Source: Burkholderiales bacterium
Lineage (GTDB): Bacteria; Pseudomonadota; Gammaproteobacteria; Burkholderiales; Burkholderiaceae_C
NCBI GenBank assembly: GCA_016219375.1
Contig: JACRNC010000015.1
Location: 186,001 to 250,000 of the forward strand
Length of the DNA: 64,000 nt
Direction: 5' to 3'
Position 1 is the stretch's first letter. Every line of letters starts with the position of its first letter. Below, one piece after another: positions 42,216 through 55,094 of this stretch. The position numbers were made by a program, and so were the translations under genes. The notes below the pieces were generated by a model, which saw only the letters and a list, made by a program, of their open reading frames with translations, had not been told where the DNA came from and did no database searches.

Positions 42216-43643
42216 ATGAGCCAATCATTCGACGTGGTGGTCATCGGGGCGGGCCCCGGTGGCTACATCGCGGCCATCCGCGCGGCCCAGCTGGGCCTGA
42301 AGACCGCCTGCATCGACGCCTGGACGAACGCCCAGGGCGGCCCGGCGCCGGGCGGCACCTGCACCAACGTGGGCTGCATCCCGTCCAAGGCGCTGCTGCA
42401 GTCGTCCGAGAACTTCGAGCAGGCCGGGCACCACTTTGCCGAGCACGGCATCGGCATCAAGGGCCTGTCCATGGACGTGGCAACGATGCTCGGCCGCAAG
42501 GACAAGGTGGTCAAGCAGAACAACGACGGCATCCTGTTCCTCTTCAAGAAGAACAAGGTGACCTTCTTCCACGGCACCGGCTCGTTCAAGGGCCAGGCCG
42601 AGGGCGGCTGGGAGATCGCAGTCGATGGCGCCAAGCCGGAGACGCTGATCGCCAAGCAGGTCATCGTGGCCACCGGCTCCAGCCCGCGGGCGCTGCCGCA
42701 GGCGGCGTTCGACGAGGAGCGCATCCTCTCCAACGACGGCGCGCTGCGCATCCCCGCCGTGCCCAAGAAGCTGGGCGTGATCGGCTCCGGCGTGATCGGG
42801 CTGGAGATGGGCTCGGTGTGGCGTCGCCTGGGGGCGGAAGTGACCGTGCTGGAAGCCCTGCCCACCTTCCTGGGCGCGGTGGACGAGTCGGTCGCCAAGG
42901 AGGCGCTCAAGCTCTTCACCAAGCAGGGCCTGAAGATCGAGCTGGGCGTGAAGATCGGCGACATCAAGGCCGGCAAGTCCGGCGTGTCGGTGGCCTACAC
43001 CGATGCCAAGGGCGCCGAGCAGAAGCTGGACGTGGACCGCCTGATCGTCTCCATCGGCCGTGTGCCGCACACCACCGGCCTGAACGCCGAGGCCGTGGGC
43101 CTGAAGCTCGACGAGCGCGGCGCCATCGTGGTGGATGCCGACTGCCGCACCAACCTGCCGGGCGTGTGGGCCGTGGGCGACGTGGTGCGCGGCCCCATGC
43201 TCGCGCACAAGGCCGAGGAAGAAGGCGTGGCTGTCGCCGAGCGCATCGCCGGCCAGCACGGGCACGTCAACTTCGACACCATCCCCTGGGTCATCTACAC
43301 CAGCCCCGAGATCGCCTGGGTCGGCAAGACCGAGCAGCAGCTCAAGGCCGAGGGCCGCGCCTACAAGGCCGGGCAGTTCCCGTTCATGGCCAACGGCCGC
43401 GCGCGGGCGCTGGGTGACACGTCGGGCTTCGTCAAGTTCCTGGCCGATGCCCAGACCGACGAGATCCTGGGCGTGCACATCATCGGCCCCTATGCCTCGG
43501 AGCTGATCGCCGAGAGCGTGGTAGCCATGGAGTTCAAGGCCAGCAGCGAGGACATCGCGCGCATCTGCCATGCGCACCCCTCGCTGTCGGAATCGGTCAA
43601 GGAAGCCGCCCTGGCGGTGGACAAGCGCACGCTCAACTTCTGA
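42216..43643 (+). CDS. lpdA: Dihydrolipoyl dehydrogenase (OGDH E3)
   Basis: 475 residues, plain E3 without a lipoyl domain. FAD motif [14 protein letters not shown], redox disulfide [19 protein letters not shown] motif [17 protein letters not shown], second FAD motif [20 protein letters not shown], active site [12 protein letters not shown] 42216 (MSQSFDVVV) matches the family; an in-frame ATG at 42195 overlapping the sucB stop as TGATG would add seven residues and could be used through coupling. Unlike the PDH-associated E3 at 2969-4870 it should serve OGDH and probably glycine cleavage. Confidence 0.95.
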   Translation: MSQSFDVVVIGAGPGGYIAAIRAAQLGLKTACIDAWTNAQGGPAPGGTCTNVGCIPSKALLQSSENFEQAGHHFAEHGIGIKGLSMDVATMLGRKDKVVKQNNDGILFLFKKNKVTFFHGTGSFKGQAEGGWEIAVDGAKPETLIAKQVIVATGSSPRALPQAAFDEERILSNDGALRIPAVPKKLGVIGSGVIGLEMGSVWRRLGAEVTVLEALPTFLGAVDESVAKEALKLFTKQGLKIELGVKIGDIKAGKSGVSVAYTDAKGAEQKLDVDRLIVSIGRVPHTTGLNAEAVGLKLDERGAIVVDADCRTNLPGVWAVGDVVRGPMLAHKAEEEGVAVAERIAGQHGHVNFDTIPWVIYTSPEIAWVGKTEQQLKAEGRAYKAGQFPFMANGRARALGDTSGFVKFLADAQTDEILGVHIIGPYASELIAESVVAMEFKASSEDIARICHAHPSLSESVKEAALAVDKRTLNF

Positions 43644-43706
43644 AGACAGCGGGCGGGCCGACCCGGCCCTGCCGCATCCCTTCTGACGCTACCCCGTCTG
43701 TTGAGC

Positions 43707-43747
43707 CGGCCGGCGCGCTGCCACGAGCGGTGCGCCGGCCGTTTTTG
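43707..43747 (+). terminator. Rho-independent terminator after sucAB-lpdA
   Basis: 10-bp perfect stem CGGCCGGCGC / GCGCCGGCCG (43707-43716 and 43732-43741) with a 15-base loop, followed by TTTTTGTT. It closes the OGDH operon. Confidence 0.92.
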
Positions 43748-43841
43748 TTGATCGGCAGCTCATGCAGGGCATGATTCAGGCCCCGCGCCTGACTGCATGA
43801 GAGCGGCTCGCACGTCGCACAGCTTTCCCTTCTCGACGTTC

Positions 43842-44981
43842 ATGGAACCGAACGCATCCCACACTGCGGCCACCGGTGGCCCGGTCACCGTCCGTGCCCT
43901 GTACGAGGCCATGCTCGCCGAGCGCGGCTACGCCAGCGACCCGGCCCAGCTGCGCGCCATCGACGCGCTGCAGCGCTGCCAGGACGAGTGGATCGCCTAC
44001 AAGGCGCGGCGCTCCAACGCGGTCACCAAGCTGCTGCGCCGCCCCCCGCTTCCGCGGGGCGTCTACATGTATGGCGGCGTGGGCCGCGGCAAGAGCTTCC
44101 TGATGGACTGCTTCTTCCAGGCCGTGCCGCTGCAGCGCAAGACGCGGCTGCACTTCCACGAGTTCATGCGCGAGGTGCACCGCCAGCTCGCCGACCTGAA
44201 GGGCACGGTGGACCCGCTGGACGTGCTGGCCCAGCGCATCTCGCGCCGCCACCGGCTGATCTGCTTCGACGAGTTCCACGTGGCCGACGTGACCGACGCG
44301 ATGATCCTGCACCGGCTGCTGGAGGCGCTCTTTGCCAACCGCGTGAGCATCGTCACCACGTCCAACTTCCACCCCGACGAGCTCTATCCCAACGGCCTGC
44401 ACCGCGACCGGATCCTGCCGGCCATCGAACTGCTCAAGGACAAGCTGGAGGTCATCAACGTCGACAACGGCACCGACTACCGCCGGCGCACGCTGGAGCA
44501 GGTCAAGCTCTATCACACGCCGCTGGGGCCGCAGGCCGATGCCGAGATGAGCGCCGCCTTCGACCGCCTGGCCGAGAAGAAGGACGACGATCCGGTGCTG
44601 CATATCGAGCAGCGCACCATCCAGGCCCGGCGCCGGGCCGGCGGCGTGGCCTGGTTCGACTTCAAGACCCTGTGCGGCGGCCCGCGCTCGCAGAACGACT
44701 ACCTGGAGCTGGCCCAGCAGTTCCACACCCTGCTGCTCTCGGACGTGCCGCAGATGCCGCCGCGGCTGGCATCCGAGGCGCGGCGCTTCACCTGGCTGAT
44801 CGACGTGCTCTATGACCGGCGCGTCAAGCTCGTCATGTCGGCCGCCGTGCCGCCGGAGGCTCTGTACATGGAAGGCCCGCTGGCGCATGAGTTTCCGCGC
44901 ACGGTGTCGCGGCTGGGCGAGATGCAGTCCAAGGAATTCCTGGCACTGGAGCACCGCGAGGTGGACACCGGGCTGGTGTGA
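43842..44981 (+). CDS. zapE: Cell division protein ZapE (AFG1-like ATPase)
   Basis: 379 residues, AFG1-type P-loop ATPase. Walker A GGVGRGKSFLMD, Walker B RLICFDEFHVADVTDAM, sensor TTSNFHPDELYPNGLHRDR. E. coli ZapE (375 residues) binds FtsZ and is needed under heat or low oxygen; that role is inferred. Start ATG 43842 (MEPNASHT); an in-frame ATG at 43797 would add 15 residues. Its stop is only seven bases from the stop of the convergent helicase gene, leaving no room for a terminator. Confidence 0.92.
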   Translation: MEPNASHTAATGGPVTVRALYEAMLAERGYASDPAQLRAIDALQRCQDEWIAYKARRSNAVTKLLRRPPLPRGVYMYGGVGRGKSFLMDCFFQAVPLQRKTRLHFHEFMREVHRQLADLKGTVDPLDVLAQRISRRHRLICFDEFHVADVTDAMILHRLLEALFANRVSIVTTSNFHPDELYPNGLHRDRILPAIELLKDKLEVINVDNGTDYRRRTLEQVKLYHTPLGPQADAEMSAAFDRLAEKKDDDPVLHIEQRTIQARRRAGGVAWFDFKTLCGGPRSQNDYLELAQQFHTLLLSDVPQMPPRLASEARRFTWLIDVLYDRRVKLVMSAAVPPEALYMEGPLAHEFPRTVSRLGEMQSKEFLALEHREVDTGLV

Positions 44982-44988
44982 GGCGGCT

Positions 44989-47877
44989 TCAGAAGTAGCG
45001 GCGGCGCACGCGCCGGCGCCGGGCCGTGGGCTCGGGCGCCGTCATCTCCACGGCCAGCGGCTCGTCGGCGCCGCCCATGCCAGCATCGCTTGCGCCGGAC
45101 GGGGCACCGTCATCCGCGGCGGCATGCAGCTCGTCCAGCAGCCGCTTGAGGCGGTCCTGCAGTTTCTCGGTGGTGAGCTGCTCGCGCAGCCGCTCGACCA
45201 GCAGCGGGAAGGACAGCGGGCTGAAGCGGCGCAGCGTCAGGATGCGCCAGTCGGCCGTGCGCAGGCGGGCCAGGGTGTGCTCCAGCCGGTCCAGCTCGAA
45301 CTCCTGGCGCAGCACCTCGCGCTCGGCCTGGGTCAGCAGCAGGTTGTGCGGGTCGTACTGGCGGAAGACGTCGAAGAGCAGGCCGGCCGAGGCCTGCAGC
45401 TGCTTCATGCTCTTGGGCTGGCCGGGGTAGCCGGTGAAGACCAGGCCCGAGATGCGGGCGATCTCGCGGAAGCGCCGGCGTGACAGCTCCGCGGCATTGA
45501 GGCTGGCCAGCACGTCGGGCAGCAGGTCGGCCTCCGACAGCAGGCGGGGCAGGGCGCTGCGGAACTCGTCCTCGCTCAACTCACGACGCGCCATCAGCTC
45601 CAGGCCGTAGTCGTTGACGGCGATCGACCAGGTGCCCGGCTGGCCGGCGGACAGGCGCCAGGCCCACAGCGTGGCCAGGCTCAGGTGGACCTGCCGGCCG
45701 GCAAACGGGTAGATGTAGAGATGGTGGCCCTCGCGGCTGCGCAGGCGCTCCACCAGCACGCTGCCTGGGCGGGGCAGGGCGGACCAGCGGTGCTGGATCT
45801 GCAGCAGGGGCCAGGCCGCACGCAACTCGGGTGGCAGGTGGGCAGGCGGCAAGTCAGCAGGCGGCCGATCGGCGGGCGGCTCCGCGGCGGCGGGGCCCGG
45901 CAGGGCAGCGCGGGCGCTGGCCCGGCGCGGCTGGGCGGGGCCGGCCGGCGAAGCCGTCTGGGTTGACGTCGCCACGGCCTGCTGCGCGTCCAGTGCCTCG
46001 GCGGCTTGCGCCAGCACCTCCTGCATGGCATCGGCCAGGGTGGAGGACAGCGGCATCTTGCCGCCGTTCCAGCGCGGCACGGCGCCGCGGCTGCGGGTGG
46101 CGGCCTTGACCTGCGCGACCATGTTGTGGATGCGCACCAGCTCCAGCATGCGGCCGGCGAAGAGGAAGACGTCACCCGGCCGCATGCGGGCGACGAAGCT
46201 CTCCTCCACATGGCCCAGCACGCCGCCGCGCTGCCATTCGATGCGCACGCTGGCGTCGCTGACGATGGTGCCGATGCCCAGGCGATGCCGGCGCGCCAGC
46301 TGCGGATGCATCACGCGCCACAGGCCGTCCTCGCCCTGCTCGATGCGCTGGTAGTCGGGGTAGGCCTTGAGCGCCTCGCCGCCCCGGCCGGCAAAGTCCA
46401 GCACCCAGGCCCATTCATCCGGCGTGAGCTGGGCAAAGGCGAAGGTGCCGCGCACCTCCGCGTACAGCGCATCGGCGTCGAAGCCGCCGCCCAGCGCCAC
46501 GGTGACCACGTGCTGCACCAGCACATCGAAGGGCTTGTCGGGGCTGCGCACGGTCTCGATGCGGCCGGCGGCCACGGCACGCTGTGCGGCGGCGGCCTCG
46601 ATGATCTCCAGGCTGTGCGTGGGCACCAGCGTCAGGCGCGAGGGCTGGCCCGGCGCATGGCCGCTGCGGCCGGCGCGCTGCAGCAGCCGGGCCACGCCCT
46701 TGGCCGAGCCGATCTGCAGCACCCGCTCCACCGGCGAGAAGTCCACGCCCAGGTCCAGGCTGGAGGTGGCCACCACGGCCTTGAGCGTGCCGGCCTTGAG
46801 CCCGGCCTCCACCCATTCGCGCACGGTCTTGTCCAGCGAGCCGTGGTGCAGCGCGATCAGGCCGGCCCAGTCCGGCCGCGCCTCCAGCAGCGCCTGGTAC
46901 CAGAGCTCGGCCTGCGAGCGGGTGTTGGTGAAGGCGAGCGTGGTGGTGCTGCGCTCGATCTCGGCGATCACCGCATCGCGCATCGCCATGCCCAGGTGGC
47001 CGGCCCAGGGAAAGCGCTCCACCGCCTCGGGCAGCAGGGTGTCGATGCGCAGGGCCTTGGGCTGGGCGCCCTGCACCAGCAGGCCCTGCGGGCCGGTCAG
47101 CACGTCGCGCGCATGGCGCAGGTCGCCCAGGGTGGCCGAGAGGCCCCAGACGCGCAGGCCGGGGTTCCAGCGCCGCAGCCGGGCCAGGGCCAGCTGCACC
47201 TGCACGCCGCGCTTGTTGCCCAGCAGCTCGTGCCATTCATCGACCACGACGAGCTGCACGCCGCCCAGGCGCTCGGATGCACGCTCATGGCTGAGCAGCA
47301 GGCTCAGGCTCTCGGGCGTGGTGACCAGGGCGGTGGGCAGGCGCTCGGCCTGGCGGGCGCGGTCGGCGCTGGACGTGTCGCCGGTGCGGCGCTCCAGCGT
47401 CCAGTGTGGTGCCAGATCGGCCAGCGGGGCGCGCAAGGCGGCCTCGGTGTCGCCGGCCAGGGCGCGCATGGGCGTGATCCACAGCGCGGAGAGCGGCGGG
47501 GCGTGGCGGCGGGCGGCGGCGCGCGTACGGTGGGTCGAGGCTGCAGCCGCGGTATCGGCGTCAACGGCTGCGTCAGCGGGGGTGGAGGTGGAGGTGGAGG
47601 TGGAGGTGGAGGTGGAGGTGGAGGCGGAGGCGGAGGCGGAGGCGGAGGCGGAGGCGGAGGCGGAGGCGGAGGAGACGCGAGCCGGCCGCTCACCGGCCAG
47701 GGCCGCCAACGCGCCCAGCCACACCGCATAGGTCTTGCCGCTGCCGGTGGTGGCATGCAGCAGGCCGCTGGCACCCTCGGCCATCAGGCGCCAGACCTCC
47801 TGCTGGAAGGCAAAGGGCGTGTGGCCGCGGCTGGCGAGCCAGCCGGTGGGCGTCATGCGATCCGTTGGCGGCGTCAT
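44989..47877 (-). CDS. Ligase-associated DEXH-box helicase (Lhr type)
   Basis: 962 residues of the Lhr-core family. Q-region [11 protein letters not shown], Walker A TTGSGKT, motif Ia [27 protein letters not shown] box [21 protein letters not shown], and motifs IV-VI including [13 protein letters not shown] and [16 protein letters not shown]; the rest is the winged-helix and Lhr-associated part. A Ser-Ala/Ser-Thr dipeptide run lies between motif I and Ia and is encoded by a hexanucleotide microsatellite. Last of the exonuclease-ligase-helicase cassette; its ATG overlaps the ligase stop as ATGA. 3'-5' ssDNA translocation coupled to ATP is the family activity; the repair pathway is not defined. 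Confidence 0.93.
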   Translation of the reverse strand: MTPPTDRMTPTGWLASRGHTPFAFQQEVWRLMAEGASGLLHATTGSGKTYAVWLGALAALAGERPARVSSASASASASASASASASTSTSTSTSTSTSTPADAAVDADTAAAASTHRTRAAARRHAPPLSALWITPMRALAGDTEAALRAPLADLAPHWTLERRTGDTSSADRARQAERLPTALVTTPESLSLLLSHERASERLGGVQLVVVDEWHELLGNKRGVQVQLALARLRRWNPGLRVWGLSATLGDLRHARDVLTGPQGLLVQGAQPKALRIDTLLPEAVERFPWAGHLGMAMRDAVIAEIERSTTTLAFTNTRSQAELWYQALLEARPDWAGLIALHHGSLDKTVREWVEAGLKAGTLKAVVATSSLDLGVDFSPVERVLQIGSAKGVARLLQRAGRSGHAPGQPSRLTLVPTHSLEIIEAAAAQRAVAAGRIETVRSPDKPFDVLVQHVVTVALGGGFDADALYAEVRGTFAFAQLTPDEWAWVLDFAGRGGEALKAYPDYQRIEQGEDGLWRVMHPQLARRHRLGIGTIVSDASVRIEWQRGGVLGHVEESFVARMRPGDVFLFAGRMLELVRIHNMVAQVKAATRSRGAVPRWNGGKMPLSSTLADAMQEVLAQAAEALDAQQAVATSTQTASPAGPAQPRRASARAALPGPAAAEPPADRPPADLPPAHLPPELRAAWPLLQIQHRWSALPRPGSVLVERLRSREGHHLYIYPFAGRQVHLSLATLWAWRLSAGQPGTWSIAVNDYGLELMARRELSEDEFRSALPRLLSEADLLPDVLASLNAAELSRRRFREIARISGLVFTGYPGQPKSMKQLQASAGLLFDVFRQYDPHNLLLTQAEREVLRQEFELDRLEHTLARLRTADWRILTLRRFSPLSFPLLVERLREQLTTEKLQDRLKRLLDELHAAADDGAPSGASDAGMGGADEPLAVEMTAPEPTARRRRVRRRYF
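47582..47671 (-). repeat. 15-copy hexanucleotide microsatellite in the helicase gene
   Basis: On the plus strand seven units of GTGGAG are followed by eight of GCGGAG, 90 bp with no interruptions. Read in the gene it gives eight Ser-Ala then seven Ser-Thr dipeptides. The unit is a multiple of three, so slippage changes length without frameshift. It lies in the loop between helicase motifs I and Ia. Confidence 0.95.
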
Positions 47878-49769
47878 GCGCGGGATGCGTGCCGGGCCGC
47901 ATCAGGGTCGCCGACGTCGTGTGCGCCGTCCGCGCCGTCTGCCGGCTCAGCCACCTCGTCGGCGGCATCCTGCGCATGCGCAGCATCAGCCGGATCGGCT
48001 GGATCGGCTGGATCGGCTGGATCGGCTGGATCGGCCCCATCGGCCCCATCGGCCCCTGCCGCCACCGGCCTGCTGCGCGGCCCCGCCAGATCCAGCAGCG
48101 CCTGCAGCGATTGCAAGGTGTCGGCCTCTTCCACCGGCTTGTCCCAGCGCAGCCGCAGCATGCGCGGGAAGCGCACCGCGATGCCCGACTTGTGCCGCGG
48201 CGAGGCCTGGATGCCCTCGAATCCCAGCTCCACCACCAGCGTGGGCGTCACCGCGCGCACCGGGCCGAACTTCTCGGTCACGGTCTGGCGGATGCGCTGG
48301 TCCACCTGGGCCATCTCCTCGTCGGTCAGGCCGGAATAGGCCTTGGCAAACGGCACCAGGCGGCGCTCGGCGCCGGGCCGCTGCGGGCCGTCCCACACGG
48401 CGAAGGTGAAGTCGGTGTAGAGGTTGGCCCGCCGGCCGTGGCCGCGCTGGGCGTAGACGATGACGGCGTCGATGCTCAGCGGGTCGATCTTCCACTTCCA
48501 CCACAGGCCGGCCTCCTTGGTGCGGCCGATGCCGTAGCGGCTGTCGCGGTGCTTGAGCATGAAGCCCTCGACGCGGCGCTCGCGCGACGCCTGGCGCAGC
48601 GTGGCGAGCGTGGCCCAGTCCGGCGCGGTGACGGCTTCGCTGAGCTGCAGGGTGTCGATCGCCGGTGCAGGGCAGACGCCCTCCAGCGACGGCCGCATGG
48701 CGCCTGCGCGCACCTCGGCCACCAGCGCCTGCAGCCGATCGCGACGCTCGCGCAGGGGCAGGCCGCGCAGGTCCTGCCCGGCCTGCTCCAGCAGGTCGTA
48801 GGCCATGAAGGCCGCAGGCGTCTCGGCCAGCGTCTTCTTGCTGAGCGTCTTGCGGCCGATGCGCGTCTGCAACTGGGCGAAGGGCTGCACGGCGCCGTCA
48901 CGCCAGATGAGGATCTCGCCGTCCAGCACCGTGCCGTCGGGCAGGTGCCCGGCCAGGGCGATGAGCTCCGGGAAGCGGTCGGTGATCAGGTCCTCGCCGC
49001 GCGACCAGATCCAGCACTGCCCGGCGCGGCGCACCAGCTGGGCGCGGATGCCGTCCCACTTCCATTCCACCTGCCAGTCGGTGGGGTCGCCCAGCGTCTC
49101 GGGCGCGGCCTGCAGCTGGTGCGACAGGAAGAAGGGGTAGGGCTGGCCGCTGGTCGGCGTGGGCCCCTCCTGGCCGCCGTCCGGCCGCAACAGCGCCTCA
49201 TAGGCCGCCGCGCTGGGCACGTGGGTCTTGTCGGTGTAGCCGATGAAGCGCTGGGCCAGCACGGTGGCCTCCACGCCGCTGGCCTCGGCCAGGGCGCGCA
49301 GCACCAGCAGCCGCGCCACGCCCACGCGAAAGCCGCCGCCGATCAGCTTGGTCAGCAGGAAGCGGCCGGCGGTGTCCAGCTCGCCCCAGTAGCGCAGCAG
49401 GGCGTCGCGCTGCTCGGCCGGGTCCAGCGCGCGCAGCGGCAGCAGGCGCTGCTCCACCCACACGTGCAGCGGCAGATCGGTGGCCGCACGCGCCGGCGGC
49501 AGGATCAGCGCCACCGTCTCGGCCAGGTCGCCGACGATCTGGTAGCTCTCGTCGAACAGCCAGGGCGCGATGCCCGCGGCCTCGCAGGCGGTGGCCTGGA
49601 TCAGCGGGCCGGGCACGGCCTGGCGCGGCTTGCCACCGGCCAGGAAGTACAGCGCCCAGGCGGCATCGGCCGCAGGCGCCTGGCCGAAGTAGGCCACCAG
49701 CGCCTCGGTCTTGGCGCGGGTGGACGTGGTCTGGTCCAGCGCGGCGAAGAGGGCGGAGAAGGCTTTCAT
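47874..49769 (-). CDS. ATP-dependent DNA ligase
   Basis: 631 residues. N-terminal DNA-binding domain (about 1-200), nucleotidyltransferase domain with adenylated lysine K237 in [11 protein letters not shown], motif III-type [14 protein letters not shown](L)IW and [17 protein letters not shown], and an OB domain with [13 protein letters not shown]. It is of the bacterial ligase group found with Lhr helicase and a metallo-beta-lactamase exonuclease. The C-terminal ~70 residues are an Ala/Asp/Pro-rich disordered tail partly made of ADP repeats. Coupled by ATGA overlaps to the exonuclease (upstream) and helicase (downstream). Confidence 0.94.
   Translation of the reverse strand: MKAFSALFAALDQTTSTRAKTEALVAYFGQAPAADAAWALYFLAGGKPRQAVPGPLIQATACEAAGIAPWLFDESYQIVGDLAETVALILPPARAATDLPLHVWVEQRLLPLRALDPAEQRDALLRYWGELDTAGRFLLTKLIGGGFRVGVARLLVLRALAEASGVEATVLAQRFIGYTDKTHVPSAAAYEALLRPDGGQEGPTPTSGQPYPFFLSHQLQAAPETLGDPTDWQVEWKWDGIRAQLVRRAGQCWIWSRGEDLITDRFPELIALAGHLPDGTVLDGEILIWRDGAVQPFAQLQTRIGRKTLSKKTLAETPAAFMAYDLLEQAGQDLRGLPLRERRDRLQALVAEVRAGAMRPSLEGVCPAPAIDTLQLSEAVTAPDWATLATLRQASRERRVEGFMLKHRDSRYGIGRTKEAGLWWKWKIDPLSIDAVIVYAQRGHGRRANLYTDFTFAVWDGPQRPGAERRLVPFAKAYSGLTDEEMAQVDQRIRQTVTEKFGPVRAVTPTLVVELGFEGIQASPRHKSGIAVRFPRMLRLRWDKPVEEADTLQSLQALLDLAGPRSRPVAAGADGADGADPADPADPADPADPADAAHAQDAADEVAEPADGADGAHDVGDPDAARHASRA
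47992..48054 (-). repeat. 9-bp tandem repeat at the ligase 3' end
   Basis: Five units of GGATCGGCT (last ending in C) then two of CCATCGGCC on the plus strand. In the ligase gene they encode a repeated Ala-Asp-Pro and Ala-Asp-Gly tail. Multiple of three, in frame. Confidence 0.9.
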
Positions 49770-51043
49770 CGCGGGCCGTGCTCCGGGTCGCTGGCGGGCG
49801 GCGTCGCGGATGCGTGGGCGGCATGGGCGGCGCGCGTGGCATCGGCTGCATGCGCTGCATCCGCTGTATCCGCTGTATCCGCTGTATGGGCCGTGTCGGT
49901 CCTGCCGAGCTCGTCGGTCGCACCTGCCGGCCCGATCGCCACCGCCGGCCCCAGCGTCGCCTGGCTGTCATCCGCCGCGCGCGAGGGCAGCGGATCGCCT
50001 AGGCCGGCCGTCTCCTCGTCCGCCTCCAGCCGCTCGTCGCCGAACTCGGTCTGGAAGGCGCCGGCCTGCCAGCCGTGCTCCTGCAGGTGCCGCACCAGCG
50101 GGTCGATGTAGCCGTGGGTCACGATCACGCGCTGCGCGCCGGTGGCGGTGATCGCCTCCAGCAGCCCCGGCCAGTCCGCGTGGTCCGACAGCACGAAGCC
50201 GCGGTCCAGCCCGCGCCGCCGGCGCATGCCGCGCAGCTGCATCCAGCCGGAGGCAAACGCATCGCCATGCTCGCCGAAGCGCCGCAGCCAGCCCGTGCCC
50301 TGCGCGGACGGCGGCGCCAGCACCAGCGCGCGGCCCAGGTCGGCCTTGGGCAGGTCCGTCACGCGATGCGTCTGCGGCAGGGCCACGCCCGCCTCGCGGT
50401 AGGCGGCATTGAGCGCCGTCATCGCCCCGTGCGTCACGATGGGCCCGATGCTGGCATCCACCCCGGCCAGCAGCCGCTGCGCCTTGCCGAAGGCATAGGC
50501 ATAGAGCACGCTGGCCCGCCCGGCCTGCGCATTGGCCTGCCACCAGGCGTTGAGCTGGCTGAACACCTCGTCCTGCGGGCACCAGCGGAACACCGGCAGG
50601 CCGAAGGTCGACTCGGTGATGAAGGTGTCGCAGCGCACCGGCTCGAACGGCGGGCAGGTGGCATCCGGCCCGGTCTTGTAGTCGCCCGACACCACCCACA
50701 CGCGCCCCTGGTGCTCCAGCCGCACCTGCGCCGAGCCCAGCACATGCCCCGCCGGGTGCAGCGAGATGCGCACGCCGCGGTGCTCGATGACCTCGCCATA
50801 GGCCAGCGTCTGCAGCGAGATGTCCGCACCCAGCCGTGCGCGCAGCACGCCCTCGCTGTCCCGGCTGGCCAGGTAGCGCGTGCTGCCCCGGCGCGCATGG
50901 TCGCCATGCGCATGCGTGATCACCGCCAGCCCCACCGGCCGCCAGGGGTCGATGTAGAAGTCCCCCGGCGGGCAGTACAGCCCTTCCGGGCGCGCGATGA
51001 CGAGATCGTCAGCGGGGGCGAGGGACGATGCGGGCCGGCTCAT
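49766..51043 (-). CDS. Ligase-associated DNA exonuclease (metallo-beta-lactamase fold)
   Basis: 425 residues. Metallo-beta-lactamase/beta-CASP (SNM1/CPSF-like) protein: metal-binding HAHGDH at residues 44-49 (VITHAHGDHARRG), HPAGHVLGSAQVRL, the VVSGDYKTGPDAT strand, and the beta-CASP-side elements including VLSDHADWPGLLEAI. Family members are DNA exonucleases acting with the adjacent ligase. The last ~45 residues are an Ala/Asp/Thr-rich tail with 9-bp coding repeats. First gene of the cassette. The usual fourth partner, a metallophosphoesterase of the MPE/PdeM type, is not adjacent. Confidence 0.92.
   Translation of the reverse strand: MSRPASSLAPADDLVIARPEGLYCPPGDFYIDPWRPVGLAVITHAHGDHARRGSTRYLASRDSEGVLRARLGADISLQTLAYGEVIEHRGVRISLHPAGHVLGSAQVRLEHQGRVWVVSGDYKTGPDATCPPFEPVRCDTFITESTFGLPVFRWCPQDEVFSQLNAWWQANAQAGRASVLYAYAFGKAQRLLAGVDASIGPIVTHGAMTALNAAYREAGVALPQTHRVTDLPKADLGRALVLAPPSAQGTGWLRRFGEHGDAFASGWMQLRGMRRRRGLDRGFVLSDHADWPGLLEAITATGAQRVIVTHGYIDPLVRHLQEHGWQAGAFQTEFGDERLEADEETAGLGDPLPSRAADDSQATLGPAVAIGPAGATDELGRTDTAHTADTADTADAAHAADATRAAHAAHASATPPASDPEHGPR
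49843..49887 (-). repeat. 9-bp tandem repeat at the exonuclease 3' end
   Basis: Five units: CGGCTGCAT, GCGCTGCAT and three of CCGCTGTAT on the plus strand. In frame, they encode Thr-Ala-Asp and Ala-Ala-His/Asp tail residues of the exonuclease. Confidence 0.85.
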
Positions 51044-51297
51044 GGTGTGCCGGGGATGATGCCGCCAAAGCCTGGACGGCGCGGCCGTCGGGACATCAGC
51101 GCGGCGGTGTCCGACGCGGGCGACTCATGCAGTCGGACGAGGACCGGATGACCGTGGGACGGTGAGCACATGCGGCGCCGATCCGCATCACTGTTCGAGG
51201 GGATCCAGGTGCTCGGCCGCTGTCGAAACCATCACGGCGGCCGAGCCGCAGAGAACCAGCGGGGCCTTGCCCTCTTCGACCGCCACAACGGTTCACC

Positions 51298-51532
51298 GAA
51301 GGCCCGGGCGGGCAGCCGCTGGCGCGCCTCGGCGCAGCCGCCACGCGCAGGTGACGGGCCGGGGCGCGCAGCGCCCTCGTCGAACTGACTCGTGGCGGAT
51401 GTCCGAGCGCAGTGAGCGAAGCGAACGCAGCGAGTTCTGCCACGCCGGCCCGTTGCCGAGCATGCATGGCGGGCACCCTCGCGCAGCGAGGGCAAGCCGT
51501 CGAAGCGCCAGCGGCTGCCCGCCCGGGCCTTC
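51298..51532. mobile_element. MITE-like element bounded by 28-bp perfect inverted repeats
   Basis: A 28-bp sequence at 51298-51325 (begins GAAGGCCCGGGCGGGCAGCC) is repeated as a perfect reverse complement at 51505-51532; 179 bp lie between. Inside are further symmetric pieces: ACGGGCCGG on both arms, GAACT..CTCG inverted, and a run of GAGCG/GCGAA pseudo-repeats at about 51402-51431. It carries no transposase or convincing gene. The whole non-coding gap is 51044-51595 between the exonuclease start and the gcvP stop; the flanks 51044-51297 show nothing I can name. Confidence 0.5.
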
Positions 51533-51595
51533 CCGCTCAGCCGATGAAAGCCCGGCAAAGGCCGCCAGGCCGAGCCACCAACCGCAGCAACGCCG

Positions 51596-54520
<2,925 letters not shown>

Positions 54521-54678
54521 GGCGCGGCTCTCGGGGCAGGTCGCAGGCAGGCAGGTGCGATGAGGTCGGGACGTGGCCTGGTGTGCGCAGGCCGCGCCGG
54601 GGACGGCGATGCAGCCGTCGGGCGCAAGTGAGGCGGTGTGGAATCGGGCAGCCGGCCGGTGGGCGGGGCCCCCGCGGC

Positions 54679-55047
54679 TCAGCTGTTCTTCACCAGCTCG
54701 TCGTAGGCGGTGGAGTCCATCAGCGCGTCGTATTCGGTCTGGTCGCTCAGGCGGACCTTGAAGAACCAGCCCTGACCCAGCGGGTCGCTGTTGGCCAGCG
54801 AAGGATCGGCGCGCAGGGCCTCGTTGACCTCGACGATCTCGCCGCTGACCGGGGCATACACGTCGGCCGCGGCCTTGACGGACTCGACCACGCCGGCCAC
54901 GTCCTTCTGCGCGAAGGTCTTGCCCACTTCGGGCAGGTCCACGAACACCACGTCGCCCAGCGCGTCCTGCGCGTGCTTCGTGATGCCGACGGTGGCGATG
55001 CCGTCGTCGGCCAGGTCGATCCATTCGTGGTCGGCAGAGAACTTCAT
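54679..55047 (-). CDS. gcvH: Glycine cleavage system H protein
   Basis: 122 residues. [12 protein letters not shown] start, lipoyl lysine in [19 protein letters not shown], and the typical C-terminus [20 protein letters not shown]. Carries the aminomethyl group between P, T and E3 (L) proteins. Between gcvT (47 bp) and gcvP. ATG 55047 has a nearby GGAGC. Confidence 0.97.
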   Translation of the reverse strand: MKFSADHEWIDLADDGIATVGITKHAQDALGDVVFVDLPEVGKTFAQKDVAGVVESVKAAADVYAPVSGEIVEVNEALRADPSLANSDPLGQGWFFKVRLSDQTEYDALMDSTAYDELVKNS

Positions 55048-55094
55048 GTCGGGCTCCAGGTGTCGAGAAGAAAGAAGTGAAGGGGCGAAACGAA

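Noticed and set aside
46006-48339. Plus-strand frame with a long polyglycine run opposite the helicase and ligase genes
   Set aside because: The polyglycine is just the other reading of the hexanucleotide microsatellite; the helicase and ligase frames carry all motifs.
51100-51480. Protein-coding genes in the gap before gcvP
   Set aside because: Open frames on both strands are Arg/Ser/Ala-rich, have no ribosome-binding site and overlap the inverted-repeat element.
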